Source: an uncultured Dehalococcoidia bacterium (GTDB taxonomy: Bacteria > Chloroflexota > Dehalococcoidia > Lucifugimonadales > UBA3495). From it: a stretch of 64,000 nucleotides of DNA. The position numbers and the translations under genes are program-made. The notes beneath the pieces are model-generated. The model was given only the letters and a program-made list of their open reading frames with translations. It searched no databases and had not been told where the DNA came from. Positions 1 through 7,501 of the stretch are shown here, piece after piece (the stretch's first letter is position 1; every line of letters begins with the position of its first letter). The stretch spans positions 1,940,001 to 2,004,000 of the forward strand of contig CATQHB010000002.1 in NCBI GenBank assembly GCA_958295765.1. The letters run 5' to 3'.

Positions 1-1127
1 ACGCCGACCCGGTAACTATTGAATACATTGAGAAGGAAATTTCCGACCGGGGCTATCAGGAAGGCTGGATAATTCCCCAGCCCCCGGCCCAGCGCACCGG
101 CAAAAGCGTGGCGGTAGTCGGTTCCGGCCCGGCGGGACTGGCGGCGGCCCAACAACTGAACCGGGCCGGCCACCAGGTAACCGTCCTGGAGCGGGCCGAC
201 TATATCGGCGGCCTGCTGATGCTGGGCATCCCCGACTTCAAGCTGGACAAAGAGGTAGTTCACCGCCGCATCCGGCTGATGACCGAGGAAGGGGTGAGTT
301 TCCGCACCGGCGTCAACGTGGGGGTAAATTATCCGGCAGCGCAACTGCGGGCCGAGTTTGACGCCGTATGCCTCACCGGGGGATCCACCCAGGCGCGGGA
401 TTTGCCAGTGCCGGGCCGGGAACTGGACGGCATCCACCTGGCAATGGACTACCTGTCCCAGCAGAACAAGCTGCTGGCCGGCGAGGAAATAGACCCCCAG
501 GAACGCATCACCGCCGAGGGCAAACGGGTGGTCATCCTGGGCGGCGGCGATACCGGCGCCGACTGTCTAGGCACCGCCCACCGCCAGGGCGCCGAGGTGG
601 TGTACCAGTTTGAGTTGCTGCCCGAACCGCCGGAGCAGCGGCGGGATGATAACCCCTGGCCCCAATGGCCCACGATCCTGCGTTCCTCTCCGGCCCACGA
701 GGAGGGCGGCATCCGGGACTACAACATCCTGACCAAGTCCTTCTCCGGCAGCGGCGGCCAGGTGGAAAAGCTGCACGCCGTCCGGGTGGAATGGGGCGCC
801 GGCGCCGATGGCCGCTACAATATGGCCGAGGTTCCGGGCAGTGAGCTGGAAGTGGAGACCGACCTGGTGCTGCTGGCGATGGGCTTCCTGCACCCGGAAC
901 ACGCCGGAATGTTGACCGACCTGGGGGTGGCATTAGACCCGCGGGGCAACGTCCAGGTGGACGGTAACAAGATGACCAGCATCCCCGGCATCTTTGCCGG
1001 CGGCGACATGGCCCGGGGCCAGTCCCTGGTAGTCTGGGCCATCGCCGAGGGCCGGGAAGTGGCCCGGGGCGTGGATCGCTACCTGACCGGGCAGACCAGC
1101 CTGCCCCGGTCAATGCCGGCCAACTAG
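1..1127 (+). CDS. gltD: Glutamate synthase small (beta) subunit, 5' end missing
   Basis: This is the C-terminal ~374 residues of an NADPH-dependent glutamate synthase small subunit; the frame is open from base 3, so the gene begins upstream of the window. The enzyme passes electrons from NADPH through FAD to the large subunit, which makes glutamate from glutamine and 2-oxoglutarate. Visible motifs are an FAD-binding GSGPAGLAAA stretch soon after base 108, the typical segment IGGLLMLGIPDFKLDK, an NADPH-binding GGGDTGADC, and a late GIFAGGDMARG that contacts FAD. The family is about 480 residues, so the N-terminal Fe-S cysteines are outside the window. An internal ATG-like start at 108 is not the real start, because conserved sequence (EYIEKEISDRGYQEGW) lies before it. 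Confidence 0.95.
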   Translation, partial: ADPVTIEYIEKEISDRGYQEGWIIPQPPAQRTGKSVAVVGSGPAGLAAAQQLNRAGHQVTVLERADYIGGLLMLGIPDFKLDKEVVHRRIRLMTEEGVSFRTGVNVGVNYPAAQLRAEFDAVCLTGGSTQARDLPVPGRELDGIHLAMDYLSQQNKLLAGEEIDPQERITAEGKRVVILGGGDTGADCLGTAHRQGAEVVYQFELLPEPPEQRRDDNPWPQWPTILRSSPAHEEGGIRDYNILTKSFSGSGGQVEKLHAVRVEWGAGADGRYNMAEVPGSELEVETDLVLLAMGFLHPEHAGMLTDLGVALDPRGNVQVDGNKMTSIPGIFAGGDMARGQSLVVWAIAEGREVARGVDRYLTGQTSLPRSMPAN

Positions 1128-1182
1128 CTTACTCCGGGGCCTTACCCCTACCGGCAAGCCGGCCGGCCGTTGCACCCGATAG

Positions 1183-1620
1183 TCATAGCGTTCCGTTAAT
1201 GAGGGACTGCACCTGTTGGGATACCGGGTATTCCGCCAAACCGGCTTGGCCCACCCACGCAAAAGTTTCGTGTTCCGGGGAAAGCGCAACTGCCGCCGGG
1301 CGTACGGTTACCAAGAAGTTCAGTTGCCGCGTCAGGACACCGCTCCCGGAGGGGTAGTCAAAATGCCCCAGATAGCGGCCTATCCCGACAATCTCAAGAC
1401 CGGTTTCCTCAGCCACCTCCCGCCGCAGTGCCTGATACAGCGTTTCCCCGGCCTCCACCACGCCGCTGGGCAGTTCGTAAATGCCGCCCAAGTAATCGGA
1501 CTGCGCCCGTTTGAGCAGCAATACCGTCCCGTTATTCCTAATGACTGCCCCGGCAACCACCCGCTCAATCCCCTGCGCGCGCGTATCCAGCAAAAGCCTT
1601 TCCAATGTTTCAGCGTTCAC
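1183..1620 (-). CDS. Nudix hydrolase
   Basis: A 145-residue Nudix-family hydrolase, likely cleaving a nucleoside diphosphate linked to another moiety; the substrate cannot be read from sequence. The Nudix box is complete: GVVEAGE, then REVAEETGL, matching G-x5-E-x7-REVxEExGL, which supplies the Mg-binding glutamates. About 40 residues precede the core strand AVIRNNGTVLLLKRAQ. It lies convergent to gltD. Immediately upstream is a family-A repeat block, so it is probably transcribed alone. Confidence 0.9.
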   Translation of the reverse strand: MNAETLERLLLDTRAQGIERVVAGAVIRNNGTVLLLKRAQSDYLGGIYELPSGVVEAGETLYQALRREVAEETGLEIVGIGRYLGHFDYPSGSGVLTRQLNFLVTVRPAAVALSPEHETFAWVGQAGLAEYPVSQQVQSLINGTL

Positions 1621-1975
1621 AGGTAATTCCGCTATATATTCCTCATTCTGATTTGGTCAAAGGACGGGGTGGTGGTTCGACAAGCTCACCATGAGCGGGT
1701 TGGGTTGCTTGTTGGTTTCCGTTGTATATCGCTCATCCTGAGCTTGTCGAAGGACGGGGTTGGTGGTTCGACAGGCTCACCATGAGCGGGTTGGGCTGCT
1801 TGTTGGTTTCCGTTGTATATCGCTCATCCTGAGCTTGTCGAAGGACGGGATTGATGGTTCGACAAGCTCACCATGAGCGGGTTGAGTAGCTGGTTGGTTC
1901 CTGTTTTATACCGCTCATCCTGAGCTTGTCGAAGGACGGGATTGGTGGTTCGACCAGCGCAGGATGAGCGGATTC
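1621..1975. repeat. Tandem 91-bp family-A repeats
   Basis: About four tandem units of 91 bp. The phrase gttggtttccgttgtatatc begins at 1711 and 1802, with a diverged version at 1893, and a degenerate first unit starts near 1621. Each unit contains cgctcatcctgagcttgtcgaa followed by ttcgacaagctcaccatgag, which are imperfect inverted copies of each other and can form a hairpin with a two-base internal mismatch (CC versus GG). The same pair recurs in at least six other places in this window. No coding region is seen here. Confidence 0.85.
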
Positions 1976-1985
1976 CACACACTAA

Positions 1986-2026
1986 TAACCCCCGGCCTCT
2001 CTCACTAGGAGAGAGGCCGGGGGTTA
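1986..2026 (-). terminator. Perfect 18-bp hairpin downstream of pyk
   Basis: The arms 1986-2003 and 2009-2026 are perfectly complementary (TAACCCCCGGCCTCTCTC and its complement) around a 5-base loop, actag. It lies about 100 bases after the pyk stop on the minus strand. There is no strong T tract, so it may be an intrinsic terminator of reduced strength or an RNA-stabilising 3' hairpin. Confidence 0.65.
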
Positions 2027-2122
2027 GAGGAAACCGACGGCTCCGGTTTTAGGGCGGTGGATATACCCGCAACACGGCAGAGCAAGCTCCGCTAGAACCA
2101 ACCACCAACCTCAACTTATATT

Positions 2123-3580
2123 CTACACCGCATTTGTCGGCTCAGCAAGCGCCGCCGCTACCATTTCCGAGTACCGGCTCAGGTACTCCTGCATATCCAG
2201 CACCTGGATGGTGTTGGTGGTGCCGGATACGCCGGTCAGGTTGCCGTGGACGATGGTAACTACGTCGGATTCGGTTACCAGTCCGGTGGACAGGGAGCCG
2301 CTGAGCAGCATCGCCACCAGCTTGGCGATGTCCTGCTCCTGGGGGATTACCCCGCTGGGATACAGGCCCCAACCCATGCACAACTTCCGCAAAGTCTCTT
2401 CGTTATGGGCAAAGACGCTGATGTCTTCTTCCGGCCGGTAACGGGCTACCTCAAAGGCGGCGCGGCCGGTGCTGGTAACTACGATCGGCTTGGAACGCAG
2501 GGCGCGCACCAGCCGGCTGGCTGCGCCGGCAATGGCCTGAGTGCGGTCCCTGGCCCGGAAATCCTTGTGAAAGGGATATATCTTCTCCGATTCCCGGATG
2601 GTAACGTCGGCCACCCGAACCGCCTCCACCGGGTACTGGCCGATGGCGATTTCATCAGACAGCAGGATGGAATCGCAACCGTCCAGCACGGCGTTGCTGA
2701 TGTCCGACACCTCGGCGCGGGTGGGCGTGGGCGACACCACCATCGACCGGAGCATCTGGGTGGCGATGCAGGAAACCTTGGCCGCTTCGTTGGCCTTGCG
2801 GACGATTTCCTTCTGCACCAAAGGCACCCGTTCCATAGGGATTTCCACGCCCAGGTCGCCCCGGGCCACCATCACGCCGTCCACCTCTTCGAGAATCTCA
2901 TCCAGGTTGTCAATCCCCTCTCCCCGCTCCAGCTTCGCCATAACCGGGGCCTGGCTGCCAATGCTTTTCAGGTACGCCTTGGCGTAGCGGATGTCCTCGC
3001 CGGTGCGGACAAAAGAGACGGCCACCCAATCGACTTGCTGCTCCACGCCAAACCGCAGGGCGTCCTTGTCATCCTCGGTAAGCACCGGCAGGTCGATGGA
3101 AACGCCGGGGAGATTGACCCCCTTGAAAGAGGAAATAATGCCGCCGTTGCGGGCCCGGGTTTTCAGCTCCAGGCCGTTGACTTCCAGCACCTCCAGGCAG
3201 ACGATGCCGTCGGAGATAAAAATCAGGTTGCCTTCCCGCAGGTTCCGCAGGACGCCGGGTTCCGGGAAGGGAATAACGTCGGGCGCGGTGGCGGCCTCCT
3301 CCGGGGTTACCCGGTACTCCTCACCATGGTAAATGGTCAGCGCACCGTCAATCCGGCCCAGGCGCAGCTTGATTCCGCCCAGGTCTTGCAGGATCCCGAC
3401 GTGGCGGCCATGCTTGGCCGACAGGCGGCGGACATCGTGAATTATCTCCTCATGCTCGGCAAAGGTGCCGTGAGAGAAGTTAAGCCGGGCGCAGTCCATT
3501 CCGGCCAGAATCAACTGCTCCAGGGTTTCCGGGGCCCGGGAGACCGGGCCGATGGTGGCGATAATTTTGGTCTTTCGCAT
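2123..3580 (-). CDS. pyk: Pyruvate kinase
   Basis: A 485-residue pyruvate kinase that converts phosphoenolpyruvate and ADP to pyruvate and ATP, the last step of glycolysis. The N-terminus TKIIATIGP and ARLNFSHG, the active-site stretch VDGVMVARGDLGVEIP, and the segment PTRAEVSDISNAVLDG are characteristic; the C-terminal alpha/beta domain ends with SDVVTIVHG and SGTTNTIQV. Two departures from consensus are visible: the usual K-I-E lysine segment reads AKLERGEG, and the usual LSGETAxGxYP reads LLSDEIAIGQYP. It has no extra C-terminal PEP-utilising domain. It appears monocistronic, with a hairpin downstream at 1986-2026. Confidence 0.93.
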   Translation of the reverse strand: MRKTKIIATIGPVSRAPETLEQLILAGMDCARLNFSHGTFAEHEEIIHDVRRLSAKHGRHVGILQDLGGIKLRLGRIDGALTIYHGEEYRVTPEEAATAPDVIPFPEPGVLRNLREGNLIFISDGIVCLEVLEVNGLELKTRARNGGIISSFKGVNLPGVSIDLPVLTEDDKDALRFGVEQQVDWVAVSFVRTGEDIRYAKAYLKSIGSQAPVMAKLERGEGIDNLDEILEEVDGVMVARGDLGVEIPMERVPLVQKEIVRKANEAAKVSCIATQMLRSMVVSPTPTRAEVSDISNAVLDGCDSILLSDEIAIGQYPVEAVRVADVTIRESEKIYPFHKDFRARDRTQAIAGAASRLVRALRSKPIVVTSTGRAAFEVARYRPEEDISVFAHNEETLRKLCMGWGLYPSGVIPQEQDIAKLVAMLLSGSLSTGLVTESDVVTIVHGNLTGVSGTTNTIQVLDMQEYLSRYSEMVAAALAEPTNAV

Positions 3581-3639
3581 ACGCTAACACCCCCGCCCGC
3601 TCATAGTGAGCAAATCAAAACCTGGTAGGAAACCGGCGG

Positions 3640-3716
3640 TATTCCCGACATTTGTTAGTGTTTCTTGCCAAGCCACATTTCGTTGGCCGGTAGGGGCGGG
3701 TTTGTAACCCGCCCAC
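3640..3716. repeat. Partial family-C element
   Basis: Starts with ggtattcccgacatttgtta and continues to the palindrome gtaggggcgggtttgtaacc at 3692. The right half seen in complete copies elsewhere is missing; the LLM oxidoreductase gene ends at 3748. It occupies most of the gap between that gene and pyk. Confidence 0.7.
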
Positions 3717-3747
3717 GTTCCGGTGTCAGACCAGCCCAACTCATCCC

Positions 3748-4929
3748 CTACCGGCCGCGGCCGGTATAGTAAGAATCGGTGGCAACCTGCAAGCCGGCCA
3801 CCCGGTTGGATTGCAGGGCCTCCCGGCGTTGGGCGGCCCACTGGTTGGAGGCAACGATGCCGGCCAGGCTGCCCTGGAAGTGGGGCATCACGTGGCGGGC
3901 CAGCAACTCATAGCTGCGCAGTATCTTTTCCCGGGGCGCCCAGTCCTCCACCCGAATCATAAAGCTGCCAAAGCCGCCGCTGATCTCCTGCAAGCGTTCA
4001 ATGCCGGCGATGCAGTCGTCGGGCGTACCCACAATCCACTGATTATGTTCCACCATAAAATCAACTATCTGATTGGGCGGAACATCCGGCACTTCGTTGC
4101 CCAGGGTATTGCCGAAATACTCGGTAATCAGCCGGCCGCCGCCCACCCGAATATCCTCCATAGCCTCCTTTTTGCTCTCGGCCAGGTGCATACCGACCAC
4201 CAGGCCCCAATCCTCCCGGCGCACCGTCTTGCCGTGTTCCGCCGCCGATTCCTCGGCAATCGACCATAGCTCTTTGAGGCTGGTGGCCCGGATGGTGTCC
4301 CGGGGGATACTCATAGAAAGCACCGCCGCGCCGTGCTTGCCGGCCAGGCTGACCCCAGCCGGGGACTGCACCGAGGCGACCGCCACCGGCAGGTGGGGCT
4401 GCTGGTAGGGACGGAGTTGCAGCACCGCTTCGTTCAACTCGAACCAATCGCTCTTGTAGGTCAGCGGTTCGGTTTCGTTGAACAGGCGCAGGATGACGCC
4501 CAGGGATTCGTCCATCATTTCCCGCTGCCGGGCCGGGTTGATGCCCAGCATCAAGGCGTCGGAGGCCAGGGCGCCGGGGCCTACCCCCAGGATGACCCGC
4601 CCCCGGGTCAGGTGGTCCAGCAGCACCATGCGGTTGGCTACCATAATGGGGTGGTGATAGGGCAGGCTGATTACGCCGGTGCCGAGGCGAATGTTGCGGG
4701 TGCGCTCGGCGGCGGTGGCGATGAACACCTCCGGGGAGGCGATGGTCTCCCAGCCGGCGCTATGGTGCTCGCCGATATAGGCTGCGTCAAAGCCCAGCAA
4801 GTCCAGCCATTGCAGCAGTTCCAGGTCCCGCTCCAGGGCCAGGGTCGGGTTTTCGCCTACCCGGTGGAAGGGAGCCATAAAGACCCCGAATTTCATTCGC
4901 TGGGCCGGGCCGTTACTAGCGCCTGTCAT
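3748..4929 (-). CDS. LLM-class flavin-dependent oxidoreductase
   Basis: A bacterial luciferase-like (TIM-barrel) flavin-dependent monooxygenase of about 393 residues. The segments MKFGVFMAPFHRVGENPT, GFDAAYIGEHHSAGW, IRLGTGVISLPYHHP and GRVILGVGPGAL match this superfamily, where they form the FMNH2 or F420 site; the substrate is unknown. The ATG at 4929 is favoured over the in-frame GTG three bases earlier because GGGAGGA lies about 8 bases upstream of it. SAR202-type Chloroflexota are known for large expansions of this family; a second member is at 9395. It seems to be a single-gene unit. Confidence 0.88.
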   Translation of the reverse strand: MTGASNGPAQRMKFGVFMAPFHRVGENPTLALERDLELLQWLDLLGFDAAYIGEHHSAGWETIASPEVFIATAAERTRNIRLGTGVISLPYHHPIMVANRMVLLDHLTRGRVILGVGPGALASDALMLGINPARQREMMDESLGVILRLFNETEPLTYKSDWFELNEAVLQLRPYQQPHLPVAVASVQSPAGVSLAGKHGAAVLSMSIPRDTIRATSLKELWSIAEESAAEHGKTVRREDWGLVVGMHLAESKKEAMEDIRVGGGRLITEYFGNTLGNEVPDVPPNQIVDFMVEHNQWIVGTPDDCIAGIERLQEISGGFGSFMIRVEDWAPREKILRSYELLARHVMPHFQGSLAGIVASNQWAAQRREALQSNRVAGLQVATDSYYTGRGR

Positions 4930-5084
4930 CACAAAGTCCTCCCCTCAATCCTTTTCATCGTGAGCTGCCAATTACATAATAAGTGGCAGGGTTAGAGTCA
5001 TTCTAACACGGGTATGGCGGTTTCAACTATAGCAATGGAAAACCTAACGGCCTCGGCCCTTCTCCCCGGGGAAAGTAGGGATGC

Positions 5085-5240
5085 CGGACAATCACAGCAT
5101 AAACAACCCGTCGTTCCGGCGAAAGCCGGAATCCAGAACCCTCGGTAGCCGGCACGTGCTTTTCCTGGGGGATTTCCTGGATTCCGGCTTTCGCCGGAAC
5201 GACGGTTGCTTGGGTTGCCCGGGTTAAGACGCGACTGCCC
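5085..5240. repeat. Family-B element, copy 1
   Basis: Two perfectly complementary 28-base arms, 5109-5136 (starting cgtcgttccggcgaaagccg) and 5177-5204, flank a 40-base loop containing ctcggtagccgg. The outer sequence has weak terminal inverted repeats (ggacaatcac near 5085 and gcgactgcc near 5230). The gap 4930-5325 holds nothing else recognisable apart from the VOC gene's ribosome-binding site. Confidence 0.85.
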
Positions 5241-5325
5241 TGGTAAGGGATAAGGCAGGGGTAGCGGCAGCCCGGCAAAAGTGTTATCTTGAATCCGCCA
5301 ACATCATAAACAGGAGGAGCGGAAA

Positions 5326-5751
5326 ATGGCCCAGATCAAGCATATCGCCATCGCCACCAATGACGCGGAAAAGACCGCCAAGTTCTATGCCGAGGTGTTC
5401 GGACTCCGCGAGGTCGCCAAGCTGGACAGCGACAACGCCAAGGGTTATATGCTCAGCGACGGCAACGTGAACATGGCAATCCTGGACTTCCAGAACGACG
5501 CCGTCGCCGGCGAGCGCGGCCGGGACTGGGAGGGGATTCACCATATCGGCTTTGAGGTGGAAAGCCTGGAAGACATCGAGGCGCGTCTGGCCGCCGCCAA
5601 CTCCCAGCCGATGGATGAGGTCAACAACGCCCTGCACGTCGGCATGGGCGGCCCCCGGACTCAGAACGTGGAGACCAAGTACGAAGGCCCCAACGGGGAG
5701 ATGATTGACGTATCCCAAACCGGCTGGGTAGGAACGCGGGGCTTGGACTAA
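5326..5751 (+). CDS. VOC family protein (glyoxalase/bleomycin-resistance fold)
   Basis: A 141-residue vicinal-oxygen-chelate protein with two beta-alpha-beta-beta-beta modules. It begins MAQIKHIAIATNDAEKTAKF, with KFYAEVFGLREV as the helix and strand of the first module; the second module begins near IHHIGFEVES and ends with GPNGEMIDVSQ. The histidines in IKHIA and IHHIG and the late glutamate in NGEMID are positioned like metal ligands of the family. The substrate is not predictable; related proteins include methylmalonyl-CoA epimerases and ring-cleaving dioxygenases. The ATG is preceded by AGGAG about 8 bases upstream. It is monocistronic. Confidence 0.88.
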   Translation: MAQIKHIAIATNDAEKTAKFYAEVFGLREVAKLDSDNAKGYMLSDGNVNMAILDFQNDAVAGERGRDWEGIHHIGFEVESLEDIEARLAAANSQPMDEVNNALHVGMGGPRTQNVETKYEGPNGEMIDVSQTGWVGTRGLD

Positions 5752-5760
5752 CCCCGATTA

Positions 5761-5832
5761 AAACGTGGATGGGCCGGATATACCGGATAACTGCCAGCGC
5801 GAATCATCCGGTAGATCCGGGCCATCCATGTT
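5761..5832. repeat. Inverted repeat of family G
   Basis: aaaacgtggatgggccggat near 5760 is the inverted partner of atccgggccatccatgttaa near 5815, so the whole 72 bases can fold. A related inverted pair (acatggatatacaggatata) flanks 57707-57832, and a single arm lies at 18474. Confidence 0.6.
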
Positions 5833-5863
5833 AAACTAAAAGGTGGGATTGCCTTGATTTGCA

Positions 5864-6355
5864 TTGCAGCGCCCAGCGCCGGAAGTACCGTTGTCTGAAG
5901 AGCGGCGCGACAACCCCGGCCAAGTTGCTCTAGGCTGGCTGGAGGGACATACCCCGGCATCCGTCCCTTATATCATCGGATTCTCAATTTTCATCCCGGT
6001 ACTTCTGGTAAGCAACATAGCCCTGGAGTTTTGGCTGGACCGCTCCGACCCCTGGTTGACCAACCTCCGGGACGGCTTGCTAAATGCCGGGGTTATGGCA
6101 ACCTGGGGCATACCCCTAACGATAATCCTGACGGAGGTGGTAACTAAAATGCTGGCAAGGAGTTACATCGCCAAGCGGGAGAAGGAAGCAACCGCACGAT
6201 TGCTCCGGCATCAGGAGGAAATGGCAGCTTGGTACTCGGGGCAAGTAGCCAAGTGGGAAGAGCGGAAACAGCAAGCCGAAGCCGACGGCAGAGACTTCAC
6301 CGAACCTATGCCCGAACCTCCGCCGGGCATCAATACCAACGGCCACGTCTCCTAG
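5864..6355 (+). CDS. Small membrane protein with charged C-terminal helix (unknown function)
   Basis: I do not recognise this 163-residue protein. Two hydrophobic segments are visible (around PYIIGFSIFIPVLLVSNIAL and NAGVMATWGIPLTIILTEVV), then a highly charged helix (AKREKEATARLLRHQEEM), then a conserved-looking tail: WEERKQQAEADGRDF followed by TEPMPEPPPG. The tail resembles that of the unrelated-looking small protein at 12123-12566. No ATG is available near the 5' end; a TTG at 5864 or a TTG at 5891 must be used, so the start is uncertain. A GC-rich hairpin follows at 6372-6401. A 362-bp tandem duplication of its 3' part begins at 6414. Confidence 0.65.
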   Translation: MQRPAPEVPLSEERRDNPGQVALGWLEGHTPASVPYIIGFSIFIPVLLVSNIALEFWLDRSDPWLTNLRDGLLNAGVMATWGIPLTIILTEVVTKMLARSYIAKREKEATARLLRHQEEMAAWYSGQVAKWEERKQQAEADGRDFTEPMPEPPPGINTNGHVS

Positions 6356-6371
6356 CCGATAGATAAACCAA

Positions 6372-6401
6372 AGGCCGGCGGAGCAAATGCTCCGCCGGCC
6401 T
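6372..6401 (+). terminator. Hairpin terminator after the small membrane protein
   Basis: A 14-bp perfect stem, AGGCCGGCGGAGCA and its complement, closes on a 2-base loop; tgcctttccc follows. The same hairpin, slightly altered, recurs after the duplicated copy at 6903-6938, this time with a run of five T. Confidence 0.75.
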
Positions 6402-6417
6402 GCCTTTCCCCATCTGG

Positions 6418-6885
6418 TTGACCAACCTCCGGGACGGCTTGCTAAATGCCGGGGTTATGGCAACCTGGGGCATACCCCTAACGATAATCCTGACGGAGGT
6501 GGTAACTAAAATGCTGGCAAGGAGTTACATCGCCAAGCGGGAGAAGGAAGCAACCGCCCGGTTGCTCCGGCATCAGGAGGAGATGGCAGCCCAGCGCGCG
6601 GAACTGGAATCCCAGAACACGGAGTTAGAATCCCGGCGCGAGGAGTCGGCGGCCCAGCGTGAGGAGTTGGTAGCACGGCGCGAAGAGTTGGCAGCACGGC
6701 GCGAGGAGTTGGTAGCACAGCGCGAGGAGTCGGTAACACGGCGCGAAGAGCTAACATCCTGGTACGCGGGGCAAGTAGCCAAGTGGGAAGAGCGGAAACG
6801 GCAAGCCGAAGCCGACGGCAAAGACTTCACCGAACCTATGCCCGAACCTCCGCCGGGCATCAATACCAACGGCCACGTCTCCTAG
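6418..6885 (+). pseudogene. 5'-truncated tandem copy of the preceding gene with expanded coiled coil
   Basis: From 6414 the sequence repeats that from 6052 almost exactly, starting inside the second membrane segment (LTNLRDGLLNAGVMATWG) and running through the same PPPG tail and terminator. The N-terminal membrane segment, the start and the ribosome-binding site are absent; only a TTG at 6418 (a leucine codon in the parent) opens the frame. Between QEEMAA and the tail it carries an insertion of about eight 7-residue repeats of the R-R-E-E-L-x-A type, encoded by 21-bp units at 6592-6759. The reading frame is intact, so translation from an internal start cannot be excluded, but I call it a gene remnant. 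Confidence 0.6.
6592..6759 (+). repeat. 21-bp minisatellite encoding a heptad coiled coil
   Basis: Eight consecutive 21-bp units of the form cggcgcgaggagttggtagca, with substitutions, keep the reading frame and encode repeats like RREELVA and QREELVA. The parent gene upstream lacks this array completely, so it expanded after the duplication or was lost from the parent. Confidence 0.85.
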
Positions 6886-6902
6886 CCGATAGAGAAACCA
6901 AA

Positions 6903-6938
6903 GGCCGGCGGAGCCAATGCTCCGCCGGCCCGATTTTT
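6903..6938 (+). terminator. Rho-independent terminator
   Basis: A 12-bp perfect stem, GGCCGGCGGAGC with its complement at 6919-6930, loop CAAT, followed by cga and five T. It is a good match to an intrinsic terminator on the plus strand. Confidence 0.8.
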
Positions 6939-7080
6939 CCCCGCATTATATAGCTGCTAAACGCCATTTAACGCGCCTATGCCAAATAACCGGCAACCTT
7001 TCACGGCGTCAAACTACCGGCTGAACCATCCAACCGGGAAATCCGGCGCAGCAATCCCTTCCTTTATGTTACCCTGCCCC

Positions 7081-7494
7081 CTACGCCGGCCCAAAGGCCA
7101 ACGCCGGCTTGTCCTCATCCAAATCCTCCAACGCCAAGGCCAGGTTCATTCCGGTGGCGATGGTTTGCGGGCTGGCGGCGTCAACGCCCAGGATGCGGGC
7201 GCTGATGCGCGGCCCCTCGGCCAGGGTAACGATGCCGGAGCAGTAGGGGTTGTTGCGGCCATAGCCCTTTTCGGCCAGGGCCGCCGGAACTACCGAGATG
7301 CAGGTGAAGGCGCTGAGTTGTCCCTGGCCGCTGAACCGGAACCACTCCACTTCCCGGCTGTGGCAGGCCGGACACATGGGGCGCGCCTCGGCGGACAGCT
7401 TGCCGCAACTCCGGCAGCGCACCCCCATAAATTGCCCCTCTTTCAGGTAAGCGTAGAAAGAGGCGGCGTTAAACTCCCTCGGTTCCTCGGTCAT
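7081..7494 (-). CDS. Zn-ribbon OB-fold protein (DUF35), thiolase partner
   Basis: A 137-residue DUF35-type protein. An N-terminal rubredoxin-like zinc ribbon (CRSCGKL and CPACHS, two C-x2-C pairs) precedes an OB-fold that ends in LALALEDLDEDKPALAF. In other organisms these proteins bind a thiolase and help shuttle acyl-CoA substrate, and this gene starts 7 bases after the stop of a thiolase gene on the same strand, so the two probably form a complex and an operon. The start at 7494 (MTEEPREFN) is preferred over one at 7530, which would overlap the thiolase stop. Confidence 0.88.
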   Translation of the reverse strand: MTEEPREFNAASFYAYLKEGQFMGVRCRSCGKLSAEARPMCPACHSREVEWFRFSGQGQLSAFTCISVVPAALAEKGYGRNNPYCSGIVTLAEGPRISARILGVDAASPQTIATGMNLALALEDLDEDKPALAFGPA

Positions 7495-7501
7495 CGTTCC
7501 C

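Noticed and set aside
1621-1975. CRISPR array
   Set aside because: The 91-bp period, imperfect inverted arms, conserved spacers and lack of cas genes do not fit.
2246-3628. Long plus-strand ORF (460 codons) opposite pyk
   Set aside because: It overlaps the clear pyruvate kinase on the other strand, has a His/Gly/Ala-rich composition and shows no family motif.
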